Part shown: positions 42,251 through 53,100 of the stretch, piece by piece
How positions within the stretch are numbered: position 1 is the first letter of the stretch
Layout: each line of letters starts with the position of its first letter
Assembly: GCF_963678635.1 (NCBI RefSeq)
Contig: NW_026971734.1
Span: 93,821 to 157,820, forward strand
Source: Symsagittifera roscoffensis
Lineage: Eukaryota > Xenacoelomorpha > Acoela > Convolutidae
Reading direction: 5' to 3'
DNA: 64,000 nt
Notes under the pieces: model-generated
Database searches by the model: none
Told to the model about the DNA's origin: nothing
What the model saw: the letters and a program-made list of their open reading frames with translations, nothing else
Translations under genes and position numbers: made by a program

Positions 42251-43250
42251 AGTGAAGTTTAGAATGTTATGACCGTCTCGACCAAAAATTGGTACGTTGC
42301 TGTTGTCTCGACCAAAAATTGGTTTGTTTTGACTGCCTCGACCAAAAATTGGTATGCTTTGATAGTTTCGACTAAAAATTGGTATGCTTTAATTTCTTGA
42401 CTGAAAACTGGCAAATTTTGTCCATCTCGAGTGAAAATGGGTATGTTTTGTTCTTCTCGACCAAAAACTGGTATGTTTTGATTCTATCAACTAAAGTTTG
42501 GTATGTTTCGACCGTCTCGAATAAAACTTGGTATGTGGCGATCGTCTCGACCAAAAATTGGTTTGTTATGATCGTATCGACCAAAAGTTGGTATGTTTCG
42601 ACCGTCTCGAGTGAAGTTTAGTATGTTATGATCGTCTCGACCAAAAACTGGTACGTTGCTATTGTCTCGACGAAAAACTGGTTTGTTTCGACCACCTCGA
42701 CCAAAAATTGGTATGCTTTGATAGTTTCGACTAAAAATTGGTATGCTTTGATTTCTTGACTGAAAACTGGCAAATTTTGTCCATCTCGAGTGAAAATTGG
42801 TATGTTTTGTTCTTCTCGACCAAAAACTGGTATGTTTTGATTCTATCAACTAAAGTTTGGTATGTTTCGACCGTCTCGAATAAAACTTGGTATGTGGCGA
42901 TCGTCTCGACCAAAAATTGGTTTGTTATGATCGTATCGACCAAAAGTTGGTATGTTTCGACCGTCTCGAGTGAAGTTTAGTATGTTATGATGGTCTCGAC
43001 CAAAAACTGGTACGTTGCTATTGTCTCGACCAAAAACTGGTTTGTTTCGACCACCTCGACCAAAAATTGGTATGCTTTGATAGTTTCGACTAAAAATTGG
43101 TATGCTTTGATTTCTTGACTGAAAACTGGCAAATTTTGTCCATCTCGAGTGAAAATTGGTATGTTTTGTTCTTCTCGACCAAAAACTGGTATGTTTTGAT
43201 TCTATCAACTAAAGTTTGGTATGTTTCGACCGTCTCGAATAAAACTTGGT
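42250..43250. repeat. 359-bp tandem repeat, about 2.8 copies
   Basis: Blocks beginning with GAGTGAAGTTTAG occur at about 42250, 42609 and 42968, exactly 359 bp apart, with very few differences. The third copy is cut short near 43250. This is a young, local amplification of roughly 12 monomers. Confidence 0.88.
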
Positions 43251-44454
43251 ATGTTGCGATCGTATCGACCAAAAAATGGTATGTTTCGATTGTCTTGACC
43301 CAAAATTGATATGTTTTGACCGTTTTGACGGAAAACTGACATGTTTCGACCGTCTCGAGTGAAGTTTATTATGTTTTGACTGTCTCGACCTAAAATTGGT
43401 ACGTTGCGATTGTCTCGACCAAAAATTGGTTTGTTTCGACCGCCTCGACCAAAAATTGATGTGCTTTGATAGTTTCGACTAAAAATTGGTTTGTTTTGAT
43501 TTCTTGACCGAAAACTGGCATGTTTTGTCCGTCCCGAGTGAAAATTGGTATGTTTTAACTGTCTCGACCAAAAATTAGTATGTTTTGATCGTATTGACCA
43601 AAATTTGGTATGTTTCGACCGTCTCGATCAAAAAATAGGTATGTGTTGATCGTATCGATCAAAAATTGGTAAGTTTCGACCGTTTGACTAAAAACTGGTT
43701 TGCTATGATCGTAGTGACCAAAAATTGGTATGTTCTGACCATCTCGACCAAAAATTGGTATGATTTGATTTTATCAAACAAAAATTGGCATGTTTCGACC
43801 ATATCGACAAAAATTTGGCATTTTTCGACAGTCCTGACCAAAAACTGGCTTGTTCCGACCGTCTCGAGCGGCAATTGGTATGTTTCGTTCTTCTCGACCA
43901 AAAAGTAGTAAGTTTGGATTCTATCAACTAAAAATTGGTATTTTTCGACCGTCTCGAACAAAACTTGGTATGTTTCGATCGTCTCGACCAAAAATTGGTT
44001 TGTTTTGATCGTATCGACCAAAAATTGGTATGTTTTGATCGTCTTGACCCAAAATTGTTTTTTCGACCGTTTTGACGGAAAACTGACATGTTTCGACAGT
44101 CTCGAGTGAAATTTAGTATGTTTTGACCGTTTCGACCAAAAATTGGTACGTTGCGATTGTCTCGACCAAAAATTGGTTTGTTTCGACCACCTCGACAAAA
44201 AATTGGTATGCTTTGATTGTTTCGGCTAGAAATTGATATGTTTTGATTTCTTTACCGAAAACTGGCATGTTTTGTCCGTCTCGAGTGAAAATTGGTATGT
44301 TTCGATCGTCTCGACCTAAAATTGGTTTGTTTTGATCGTATCGACCAAAAATTGGTATGTTTCGATCGTCTTGACCCAAAATTGGTATGTTTTGACCGTT
44401 TTGACGGAAAACTGACATGTTTCGACAGTCTCGAGTGAAATTTAGTATGTTTTG

Positions 44455-44915
44455 ACCGTTTCGACCAAAAATTGGTACGTTGCGATTGTCTCGATCAAAA
44501 ATTGGTTTGTTTCGACCGCCTCGACAAAAAATTGGTATGCTTTGATTGTTTCGGCTAAAAATTGGTATGTTTTGATTTCTTTACTGAAAACTGGCATGTT
44601 TTGTCCGTCTCGAGTGAAAATTGGTACGTTGCGATTGTCTCGACCAAAAATTGGTTTGTTTCGACCGCCTCGACAAAAAATTGGTATGCTTTGATTGTTT
44701 CGGCTAAAAATTGGTATGTTTTGATTTCTTTACCGAAAACTGGCATGTTTTGTCCGTCTCGAGTGAAAATTGGTACGTTGCGATTGTCTCGACCAAAAAT
44801 TGGTTTGTTTCGACCGCCTCGACAAAAAATTGGTATGCTTTGATTGTTTCGGCTAAAAATTGGTATGTTTTGATTTCTTTACTGAAAACTGGCATGTTTC
44901 GACAGTCTCGAGTGA
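44455..44915. repeat. ~149-bp tandem repeat (five-monomer unit)
   Basis: The order TTGGTACGTTGCG, TTTCGGCTAAAAATTGG, TACCGAAAACTGGCATG recurs about every 149 bp (around 44471, 44620 and 44769), with a related copy at about 44949. A longer copy of the same neighbourhood is repeated with an offset of 806 bp (44261 versus 45067) and provides an unfilled version of the retrotransposon target. Confidence 0.82.
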
Positions 44916-45066
44916 AATTTAGTATGTTTTGACCGTTTCGACCAAAAATTGGTACGTTGCGATTGTCTCGACCAAAAATTGGTTTGTTTCGACCACCTCG
45001 ACAAAAAATTGGTATGCTTTGATTGTTTCGGCTAGAAATTGATATGTTTTGATTTCTTTACCGAAA

Positions 45067-45070
45067 ACTG
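45067..45070. repeat. Target-site duplication, left copy (ACTG)
   Basis: ACTG directly precedes the 5' LTR and is repeated directly after the 3' LTR at 63924-63927. The paralogous uninterrupted satellite at 44255-44270 reads ACCGAAAACTGGCATG, with one ACTG. Four bp fits Ty3-type integrases. Confidence 0.9.
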
Positions 45071-45478
45071 TGGAACCTGATCTAAACTATATTTTATGAT
45101 TGGATAAATTAAATGTTTTACCAATGTAAAGTATTTAATATTAACCAATCATGATCCATCTAACTAACAACCCACTTATTTGTAAGTGCTGAAGTTACTT
45201 GTAATTTCAGCACCAGAGAGATTTGAATTTAACTTAGAAATTAGTTGGACTCTCCCGAGCACTTCAGCAGCCGCAATAAACCAGTATACCCTAGATCTAT
45301 TGAGCCTAGCAGAGACTAGTTAAACAACCTGAGACTAGATAGTATAAGAGTAAGATTAGGATCGGTATTAGACTAAGAAGTTGCACGAATCTATCCGGCC
45401 GAAAATAAGATAGCGTGACGAGCAGACGGTGTACCCTATCCGAAATTACTCTATGAGTTACGCCCCAGTCATAACTCA
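45071..45478 (+). repeat. 5' LTR (408 bp)
   Basis: Starts TGGAACCTGATC and ends CATAACTCA, the canonical TG...CA. It matches 63516-63923 with no difference that I can find by eye. Possible control signals include a TATA-like TATATTTTAT near 45089, CCAAT boxes at about 45121 and 45154, a polyadenylation signal AATAAA at 45275-45280, a TATAAG at 45343-45348, and a GAGACTAG direct repeat at 45312 and 45331. The U3/R/U5 borders cannot be fixed from sequence alone. Confidence 0.95.
45275..45280 (+). terminator. Polyadenylation signal AATAAA in the 5' LTR
   Basis: AATAAA lies 205 bases into the LTR. The functional copy for transcript ends would be the identical one in the 3' LTR at 63720-63725. 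Confidence 0.45.
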
Positions 45479-45479
45479 T
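45453..45479 (+). promoter_or_regulatory. U5-end stem-loop
   Basis: ATGAGTTA and TAACTCAT form an 8-bp perfect inverted repeat around an 11-nt loop (CGCCCCAGTCA). Seven of the eight pairs lie inside the LTR; the eighth uses the first leader base and is absent at the 3' LTR. The 3' arm ends on the integrase-recognised CA, just before the primer-binding site, where retroelement genomic RNA commonly folds. Confidence 0.6.
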
Positions 45480-45480
45480 C

Positions 45481-45503
45481 TGGTGCGACCATAAGTCTCG
45501 AAC
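45481..45503 (+). promoter_or_regulatory. tRNA primer-binding site
   Basis: TGGTGCGACCATAAGTCT begins two bases after the 5' LTR and starts with TGG, the complement of a tRNA CCA end. Complementarity may extend to 45503: the reverse complement of this end reads GTTCGAGAC, the hallmark of a tRNA T-arm. The acceptor end would read ...GGTCGCACCA. The spacing is one base short of an ideal tRNA, so I do not assign the amino acid. Confidence 0.75.
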
Positions 45504-45566
45504 AAGACCTTATTAGATTAGAATTAACCAAAATTAGATTAGAAATTAGACAAAAACATTTACAAA

Positions 45567-45800
45567 ATGTTATACGACAATAATTTAATTGAAATGTCTC
45601 TCCGACTCAATAGATCCGAGCCAATATTCCGAACCATAATAGAACTACCCGGAATTGGAAGAAGACATCGAACCAAAGACGACATACGACAAAGTAGAAA
45701 CTTGCCGTATAGTTATATGATAGTTCGGCAAAAGCCAGAACAAACTTTTATATTTCGAATACTACTTGCAATGAATTTAGATTTCCATTTGCAAACATAA
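45567..45800 (+). CDS. Possible leader small ORF, 77 aa
   Basis: An ATG-initiated frame of 77 codons lies 64 nt after the primer-binding site. The product is basic and Arg-rich near its middle (GIGRRHRTKDD), with no signal peptide, membrane span or known motif. It would be the first ATG frame on the full-length RNA if transcription starts in the LTR, so it could act as an upstream ORF lowering or regulating translation of later genes. A chance frame of this length in a 1.2-kb leader is quite possible, so this is a weak call. Confidence 0.15.
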   Translation: MLYDNNLIEMSLRLNRSEPIFRTIIELPGIGRRHRTKDDIRQSRNLPYSYMIVRQKPEQTFIFRILLAMNLDFHLQT

Positions 45801-46131
45801 AACCTTGAAGTAAATCTTCAAAATCATTTCAGGCGCTAAACAAAATTAATATTATACAATAACGATTGATAAAAAGATCTAAGATCGTTTTCCTTAAATT
45901 CTGCAGTATTATACAAAACATGTTTGAAAAATATTTATTGGAAAATAAAAATAAAAATTAGTAGCATGACAATAAATGGTTAGTAATCATAAATCATCCT
46001 GTTGTTCCAGCTTCATCACCTAAAACATAACAGCAATCATCAAACCCACTAATATCATAAAAACACTAAATCTTTCCTTTACACAAATTTAAAACCTCAT
46101 TAAAACTTAAAGTCACTTAATTTTAAAACCA

Positions 46132-46216
46132 GATCATCAAGGCTTATCCTTGGATCTTAAATCATTTTCTATTTCATTACATTTTAAATTTGATCATCAA
46201 GGCTTATCCTTGGATC
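46132..46216 (+). promoter_or_regulatory. Duplicated leader hairpin (25-nt direct repeat, 60-bp offset)
   Basis: Identical 25-nt segments lie at 46132-46156 and 46192-46216. Each folds as CAAGG-CTTAT-CCTTG with outer GATC ends that also pair, leaving a 2-nt bulge: nine base pairs around a 5-nt loop. Two identical stem-loops in the untranslated leader suggest a bound protein such as Gag, or RNA dimerisation. That role is inferred. Confidence 0.55.
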
Positions 46217-46273
46217 AAACAGAACAACTTTGTTCTCCCCCACCCACTTAATTAGTGTCTAACGACCTCAAAC

Positions 46274-46640
46274 GTCGATTCACTACCCAACCCTTTCTAA
46301 AGACCCAAGACTAATAGAAATTTTTAAACAAAACTAATCATTCAAATTAGGATAAACAGTGAAGAACTTCGGTTATTCATCCTTCACTTGATCCCCCCTC
46401 TTACCAGACCCAGGATAAATCTTAGACTTAGTAAGTTTAAAATAGTACCTAACGAACTACTCGCGTTCTAATTATACCTGAACCTTGTGGATCGATTTAC
46501 TATTCTCCAACCCTTGAACACAATCACTCCCTTAAGTAAGATTAAGTAAGTTAACACCTTAGCTTATACTAGTCACGAGAAAGTAAAATCATTCTCCGGA
46601 ATCGATATACTTTTCTCTCCAACCCTGAACAAAAAGACCC
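46274..46640 (+). repeat. Three degenerate leader repeats
   Basis: Related motifs occur at 46274 (GTCGATTCACTACCCAACCC), 46491 (ATCGATTTACTATTCTCCAA) and 46601 (ATCGATATACTTTTCTCTCC). Two of them (46274, 46601) are followed within about 30 bp by AGACCCA. A further AGACCCAGG lies near 46406. They look like an old internal duplication of leader sequence. Confidence 0.4.
46431..46551 (+). promoter_or_regulatory. Cluster of candidate splice donors upstream of the first ORF
   Basis: GTAAGT occurs at 46431-46436 and 46546-46551 and GTAAGA at 46536-46541. Enveloped Ty3 elements and retroviruses usually make env from a spliced RNA whose donor lies in the leader or early gag. These are the best candidates here, but donor consensus matches alone are weak evidence. 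Confidence 0.3.
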
Positions 46641-46730
46641 AGGTTAAGCTAACCAAAAAATCGTAAGAACTAACAGTTTAAGAAAATAGAAATCATTTAA
46701 CAACCTTTTGCATCCGTCATCCTAAACCTT

Positions 46731-47198
46731 ATGTCATTTAAAAACCTAGGAAATAAACAAACAATCATTTTACACAATTGTGAAATAGATAACAAAAAAT
46801 ACGACCTTGTAATCACACCTCATACACAAACAGTTGGATACATTCGCACAAAACGACAAACACTAAAGAGAAAAATAATAACTAAACAAAGACAAATAAC
46901 ACGAAAAAGATTTTCAAAGAATCGAAACGCATTTTCAGAATCAGAAACCAACAGTTTAGACGAACTTTACAAACTAAAAGAATCAGTAGATAAAAATTAC
47001 CCACTTCACGATCAATTATATTTTTCTGACTCAGAAACAACTTCAAATTCATCACAAAGAGGAAAAAGAAGAATAAAAAAGCAGTACAAACACAAACCAG
47101 TACATCTATACAATTGGAATCAACCAATTCGACACATTAATAATTACATATTAACAGTCATCGAACGAAAAAATGAGCTCAACACACACTCCAGGTGA
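46731..47198 (+). CDS. Accessory ORF upstream of gag, basic 155-aa protein of unknown function
   Basis: This frame starts at an ATG in an A-rich context and ends 26 nt inside gag-pol, in a different frame. I do not recognise the product. It is strongly basic, with KRK/RKR clusters around residues 38-65 (KRQTLKRKIITKQRQITRKR) and GKRRIKKQYKHK near 115-126, and has a Ser/Glu/Asp-rich middle (SESETNS, SDSETTSNSS). It has no membrane span or signal peptide. The composition suits an RNA- or DNA-binding or nuclear-localised protein, but that is only inference. The position recalls ORF1 of plant Ogre elements. Reaching gag-pol from this frame would need a +1 shift within 47155-47198, where no obvious slippery sequence is seen, so independent initiation is more likely. 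Confidence 0.55.
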   Translation: MSFKNLGNKQTIILHNCEIDNKKYDLVITPHTQTVGYIRTKRQTLKRKIITKQRQITRKRFSKNRNAFSESETNSLDELYKLKESVDKNYPLHDQLYFSDSETTSNSSQRGKRRIKKQYKHKPVHLYNWNQPIRHINNYILTVIERKNELNTHSR

Positions 47199-50100
47199 AG
47201 AAACTCCAGATGATGATGAAATCTTTCCCTTTATAGTAGACGCAGATACTGATAGAGGACAACACTTATTTTGTCAAAATTTACTCATAAATTTATTTGA
47301 ACCCGGAATTAGTCCATGTAAAACAGAGTTCCCCGATGTAAAAATCAAAAGACAAATCATAGATCACTATCTAAAAGATATATGCAACATAACACAACAG
47401 TATGGAATCTACTCTATAGAATTCACTTCCCCAAACCATAATAATAGAACATATACTATTCAAACAGACGATCTCGATTTAGAATTTTCAAAAGTCTTTT
47501 CAGAATATATAAAAAGCATCCAATACCATAACTCACAAAGAGCAAACTCCATTTTCACCAATGAAGTTTTCGCAATAATATATAGTTATATTTCAATATT
47601 AGAAAATGAACTACCATTAACAAATGTCTCACCGACAGACACATCTAAACATTTAAGAGTACGACATGAAATCACACTACTCTCTAGTTATTTGAACGTC
47701 ATTAAAGAAAATTTCACGAAAGACGACGTTTCACAACATACCAGACACGATTTACAAAAAATTTTAGCATGGTTCATAATAGATTATTTCACACACAATA
47801 TTGATTTAATTGCACAAGCAAGAAAAAATTTTAGACCCCAAAATTCGAACGATGAAACCGCTATCACAGAACAATCAGATTATGTTTGGGACCCCGAATG
47901 GTCTCATCCCGCATTTATAAGCTTCCCACAATCAATCTCAAGTCAAGCAATAGGTACAATATCTTACATAAGAGACTATGTAAGAGTAATACCATTAACA
48001 ATTGATGCAACACCATTAAACTATAATACATTTTTACCCGATACACAAAATAATAGTTTAAACTCTACAGTCATACACAATGAAAACCTCAATGGAACTA
48101 GGAATCTTACTCAACAAGATATCCAGACACCATCACACTTCATAAATGAAGAAATTGTACACACAACAACTACACAACAAAGTATTTCACCAATACGCCC
48201 AAATTTAACAACACCAAGAAATACAAATCCTTCACAAACACAGGTAACCTTACAATCAACCGTAAAACCTTCGGTTGCCCCTAAATATTCACATATGGAT
48301 TACCAAACATACAAACCCATGACAATACCATCAAAAACACGCAAAACATTCACTAGAAACAACTTTGCAGACCATAATTATAATTATACACATCCGTCAA
48401 AAACAAATTATCAACCACAAAGGAATTTTAATCAATATACAAAACCTCGAAACTGGGATAACCCAACAGCTCAATATAATTCAAATAATTTTCAACCAAA
48501 TCCTCCACAGGATCGCAGTGAAAATTACCCATTTTTTCAACAAAATAAAAATAAAAAACAAACATCTTATCAAATGAATTATTTATCCTCAGATGAAGAT
48601 TTCTTACAACCAGATATATTTGCACCAAATACTCAAGAATATCGTAGACAAGGAATACAGAAAACACGTACAAACCATAGAAATTTTTCTCCACAATCAA
48701 TAGATGCACAATATCAACAACCAATTCAACAACCAAATCCAATTAATATACAATCTTTTCAACCAATTCAACAACAAAATCCAATGACTACACACTCGTA
48801 TCAACCATCACAAATGCAAAATGAAATACCACTCCCGTATTATCTTCAACAACATGAAATAACAAGAAACCAACTTTCAAATTTTTCTCAAATGCCAAAT
48901 GCAGCTGAATCATTACAAATGACAATGAATCCATACCTTATGGGTGGATCATCAATAACATCAAATAAACCCTTAATGGTTTTCACAGGAACAGACCCTG
49001 AATACTCTGTAGAAGACTATTTAAATGCAGTAACAGCAAACCTGATTTTAAATATCGGACCTGAACCAATAAATACGCCACTACATCAAAATTGGATACA
49101 TCGACGCACAGCGTTAATACAAACAACCTTAGATGGCGCAGCCCAAAAATGGTTTTCAGTACTACCTCAAGAAATAAAATCAAACTGGAAAAGATTTACA
49201 CAAGAATTTTCAAAAATGTTTGACTCCGAAAGAAACAAACAACAACAAAGAGTTTTATGTAATGAAATTCGCAGATTACCAAACGAAACCATCAAGCAAA
49301 TAGCAGTAAGAATCGAAACACTAGTTCGAAAAGCATATTCACTAAATACACACGACTATAAAAACACTAAGATGACAGAAATCTTAATGATGACCTTAAC
49401 ACCACAATTAAGGAAAATAGCAATAAAAAAGAGAGCATCCCATCCTTCTTCAATTCGAGAACCCGATTTAGATTTTCGAAAACTAGTAGACAAACTAGAA
49501 CAAGCAGAAATTACGATGAAACTAGAAGAAACGGAAAATCTGAAATTACAATACGTTAACAAAATTGAAACGACTCCCACTAATATTAATAATATACAAG
49601 AATCAGAAACAGATCTCGTTGAAAAAATCACTGAAATACTCAATATTTACGAAAAGAACCCGAACTTTAAAGGCAAACCATCTTTCAAAAAATGGTGTAA
49701 TTATTGCCGACGATACGGACATAGTATTTCCGAATGTAGACAAAAACAACAAGATAGTCAAAATAAACCTCAAAAATACAAAGAACCAAATAAATCATTT
49801 TATCAATACATGAAAAAAGATCAAAATCTACCAAACAAAAATGTATACAGCAACAACAGTTCAGGAAAGCCACTTCCGAACAATACAAGTTATACAAGAA
49901 ATCAATCCCCATATAACTCAAGTTATAGAGGAAGATCACCAGAACGAAGAAACACGTATAATTCATCACAAAATCACTACAATAGACCAAATAGTAGAAA
50001 TAACTACTCCAGATCAAATTCGAATACACAACGATTTGTTTCTAGATCTAATTCCCAACCAAGAAATAACTACTATCCAAACAACCAATCACGAAATTCA

Positions 50101-53100
50101 TCATACAATAGGAATAGAAACTACTCCTATAATAGAAATAGAAGTTATTCAAACAACCGAAACCAGAATTACCCAAACAATCGATCAAGAAATAACTCAT
50201 ATAATAGATCGAACTATAACAGACCAAACAGCAATTATCAAAACAGATCGCGAAATAATTCACAAAATCGACACCCAAGTTATAATAATCGTTACAGAAA
50301 TTATTCCAAATCACCACACCGAAATAATAATCACTATAATACATCTAATAATCGTCATAGAAGCAGTACACCTAAACATCAAAGACAAATCAATCAAGTA
50401 CAATCTAATCCAGAAACAACATCAGACCCCCCAGGTATTGATGACACAGTAACCGATACGTTACAACTCAATCAAATAAATTGTACATCATCAGATTCAG
50501 AAAGTGATACTGAAAACACTCTTGCTATCAATATGATAAAAGTCGAAAATGACTATGAATCTGTTATATATGAACAACCCTTTCCATCACATATATATGA
50601 AAATCAATCAGAATTTCTTCAAAATCATTACACTACACCCATAAATTCCACACCAACAACGCAAGAAACAAATGCAAAAAATACTACAGCACAACCAGAT
50701 CAAAATGCCAAAACAAAATGCTTGAATACAAACCACATCTACCAAAATATACAAAAAGAACAACCCAAAGAAAAAATTTGGACAATACCATTTCTCTTAG
50801 AAAGCCCAAGAAATAAAGAATTTCAACCACCAGACCTTGAAATAGATTTTTTAATTGATTCAGGAGCAGAATCAAACATAATAAACATTCCCACATGGAA
50901 TGAAATAAAATCCTTACACCCAAAGCTAACACCTCTGGAAACCTCCAGCAAGCTAGCAACAGCACAAGGATCAACATTGATAAACTACGGAAAAATCCAA
51001 TTATTTCTCCTCCCTACCAGAACAATAGAGCAAAGCAAAATTTTAAATAAACCATTCAAACAAATATTCCATATCACTGATATTAAATATAATATCATTG
51101 GAATACCATTTATTTCAAAGTATATACCAACAATTAACATAATAAATAGTAAAATATTAATCAAAGATAAATATACAAAAACAAAAGAAACATCATTAAC
51201 ATTTTTTCAAAGATTAAATAAACAACCACCATTCTTTTCAAAATTTTATCCGATATTTAATCAACAAAGAAAACACCTGAAACCACTATCAGGAAACATC
51301 TATAATTTTTCAATAAAACAAGTTCACCAATATGATAAAGAACAAAACAAACAAAAATTTTATATGTCAGATTTTGAATTCAAACCGATTCATAAATTTT
51401 TCAAAATCACAATCTCTTCAATAAAATATTTGAAAAATTCGAATTCAGATATAATTTCTTTACATGTTTATAACAACACACCTTACCAAGTAACATTACC
51501 TTTAGGACTTCTAGGATATTGTGAAACCAACGCTACAATAACACCAATACACGAAAAAGCCTATCGCGTAAATAATATACTCCAATTACTAGATATATGC
51601 CAATCTACAATTCTTAATGAAGAATTATCTATAAATAATATAATAAGTAACGAAAACAGAAACACGGATTATTTCACAAAAACTCCATATTTCAAACCTA
51701 CATTCAACATAAGTAATTACACAGAGCATCAACAAAAATTCTTAACAATGTTTAACTTCCAACATTCACAAATAACACAAGACGAATTCGAAAAATTAGC
51801 CAAACAGCTAATTAAATATTCATCAGTCTATGCAACATCAAAATTCGATGTTGGTAAAATAAGTTCATCACTACATCTCCCATTAAAACCTGACGCAGTT
51901 TTCAAAAAACAAAGAGCAAGTAAAGTACCAATTCACTTACATGATAAAGTAAACAGATTACTCGATATTTTAGAACAATACAATATTATATCACCAGTAA
52001 ACAAAGAAGAACAACCAAAAGGCAACACATTCATCAACCCCGTTATCATTCTAGCTAAAGGAGAATCATTAAAAATCGTTCTCGATGCTAGATACCTCAA
52101 TTCACTCATAGATGAATCAAAATGTAATTGGCCCATTGAACCAATACAAGTTATTTTAACAAAAATAAACGGCAAATACTTCACAACCGCCGATATGAAT
52201 AGTGCATACAATCAAATGCCACTAGATGAACAATCACGACGTTTAACACAATTTGTTATCGGAAACCAACAATATGAATTTAACCGCTTATTCTATGGAA
52301 TATCCATAGGACCAGCAGCATTTTCAGCTTTTATGAGCAAAATTTTTAGACCACTGATACTCAAGAAAAACGCAATCACCTATTTAGACGATGTTTTTAT
52401 GCAATCACAAACAAAAGACGAAATGTTCAAAGTTTTAGAAACATATCACCAAATACTTCAGAACGAAAATCTGAAGGCCGCCCCCGATAAATCACACTTC
52501 TTTTTGACTAGAGTTAAATTCTTAGGACATAATATAGAAAGAAAAACAATCACTCCACTGAAATCACGCATTGACGCTATTCAAAAACTTCAACCACCAA
52601 CAAATAAAAAGAAAATCCAAGAGTTCCTTGGAATGTTAAACTTTTTAAGTAAATATGTTTATAAAATGCAATTATACCTACGACCATTTTATAACATCCT
52701 TAGACAACAAAACAACTTTGAATGGAATACAGAACATCAAACACGATTCGAAGAAATAAAGAAACTTTTAACTGAACAAATTTCAAACACAATTCCAGAC
52801 CCTGATCAACCATTTTATGCAATGTGCGATGCTTCGAACTTTGGCATCGGCGCAGCATTATTACAATCACATAATGGTACAAATAAAATGAACCTCATAT
52901 CAGCAAATTCTCGATTATTCACTCAAGCAGAGCTACGACTCTCAACTCTAATGAGAGAATGTACAGCCATAATCTATACACTTACAGAATATGAATTTCT
53001 GATACTTGGATCAAAACATCCCACAGTTTTATTCACAGATCACAAACCAATCATTTTTCTCTTCACACAGAAATCTAACCCAAACCACCGAGTTTACAGA

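Larger units (their letters stand above)
1..45070. repeat. Satellite DNA array, ~30-bp monomer, left of the retrotransposon
   Basis: The whole stretch is tandem copies of a ~30-bp monomer whose constant blocks are TTCGACC, CTCGACC and AAAAATTGG, with occasional 29-bp units. Each monomer contains the dyad ACCAA-AAA-TTGGT. Common variants are TTTTGATCG, TATCGACC and GAGTGAAAATTAG. No unique DNA or gene interrupts it. Since 30 is a multiple of three, open frames of 10-residue repeats occur in several frames on both strands, the longest 403 codons at 1767-2978 on the minus strand. These shift frame at indels, differ between copies and carry no recognisable domain, so I read them as artefacts. The array continues beyond the left edge of the window. 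Confidence 0.97.
45504..46730 (+). other. Long 5' leader of the element (mostly noncoding)
   Basis: About 1.2 kb separates the primer-binding site from the first convincing ORF. It holds a duplicated hairpin (46132-46216), three degenerate copies of an ATCGAT...CCAACCCT motif (46274-46640) and several splice-donor-like GTAAG sequences (46431, 46536, 46546). Leaders of this kind usually contain packaging, dimerisation and splicing signals, but which of these is functional is not shown by the sequence. Confidence 0.7.

Noticed and set aside
1-45070. Hundreds of ORFs of 60-403 codons on both strands, some with attractive uniform repeats
   Set aside because: They are a by-product of a 30-bp tandem repeat that keeps phase. 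They occur simultaneously in overlapping frames on both strands, break at single-base indels and have no domain or start/stop context conserved between units.
1-45070. CRISPR-like array (regular ~30-bp repeats)
   Set aside because: There are no unique spacers; repeats abut one another directly and vary continuously. The setting is eukaryotic and no cas genes are present.
1-45070. Telomeric repeat array
   Set aside because: The unit is 30 bp, not a short G-rich telomere repeat, and lacks G-strand asymmetry. It fits satellite DNA. A centromeric role is possible but unproven.
45071-46730. tRNA or other small RNA gene in the leader
   Set aside because: The only tRNA-like signal is the antisense primer-binding site; no cloverleaf or A/B box pair is visible.
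49841-50452. 203-codon plus-strand frame inside gag-pol
   Set aside because: It is the alternative frame of the Arg/Asn/Ser/Tyr tract, giving an Ile/Thr/His low-complexity product; the gag-pol frame with the conserved domains explains the sequence.
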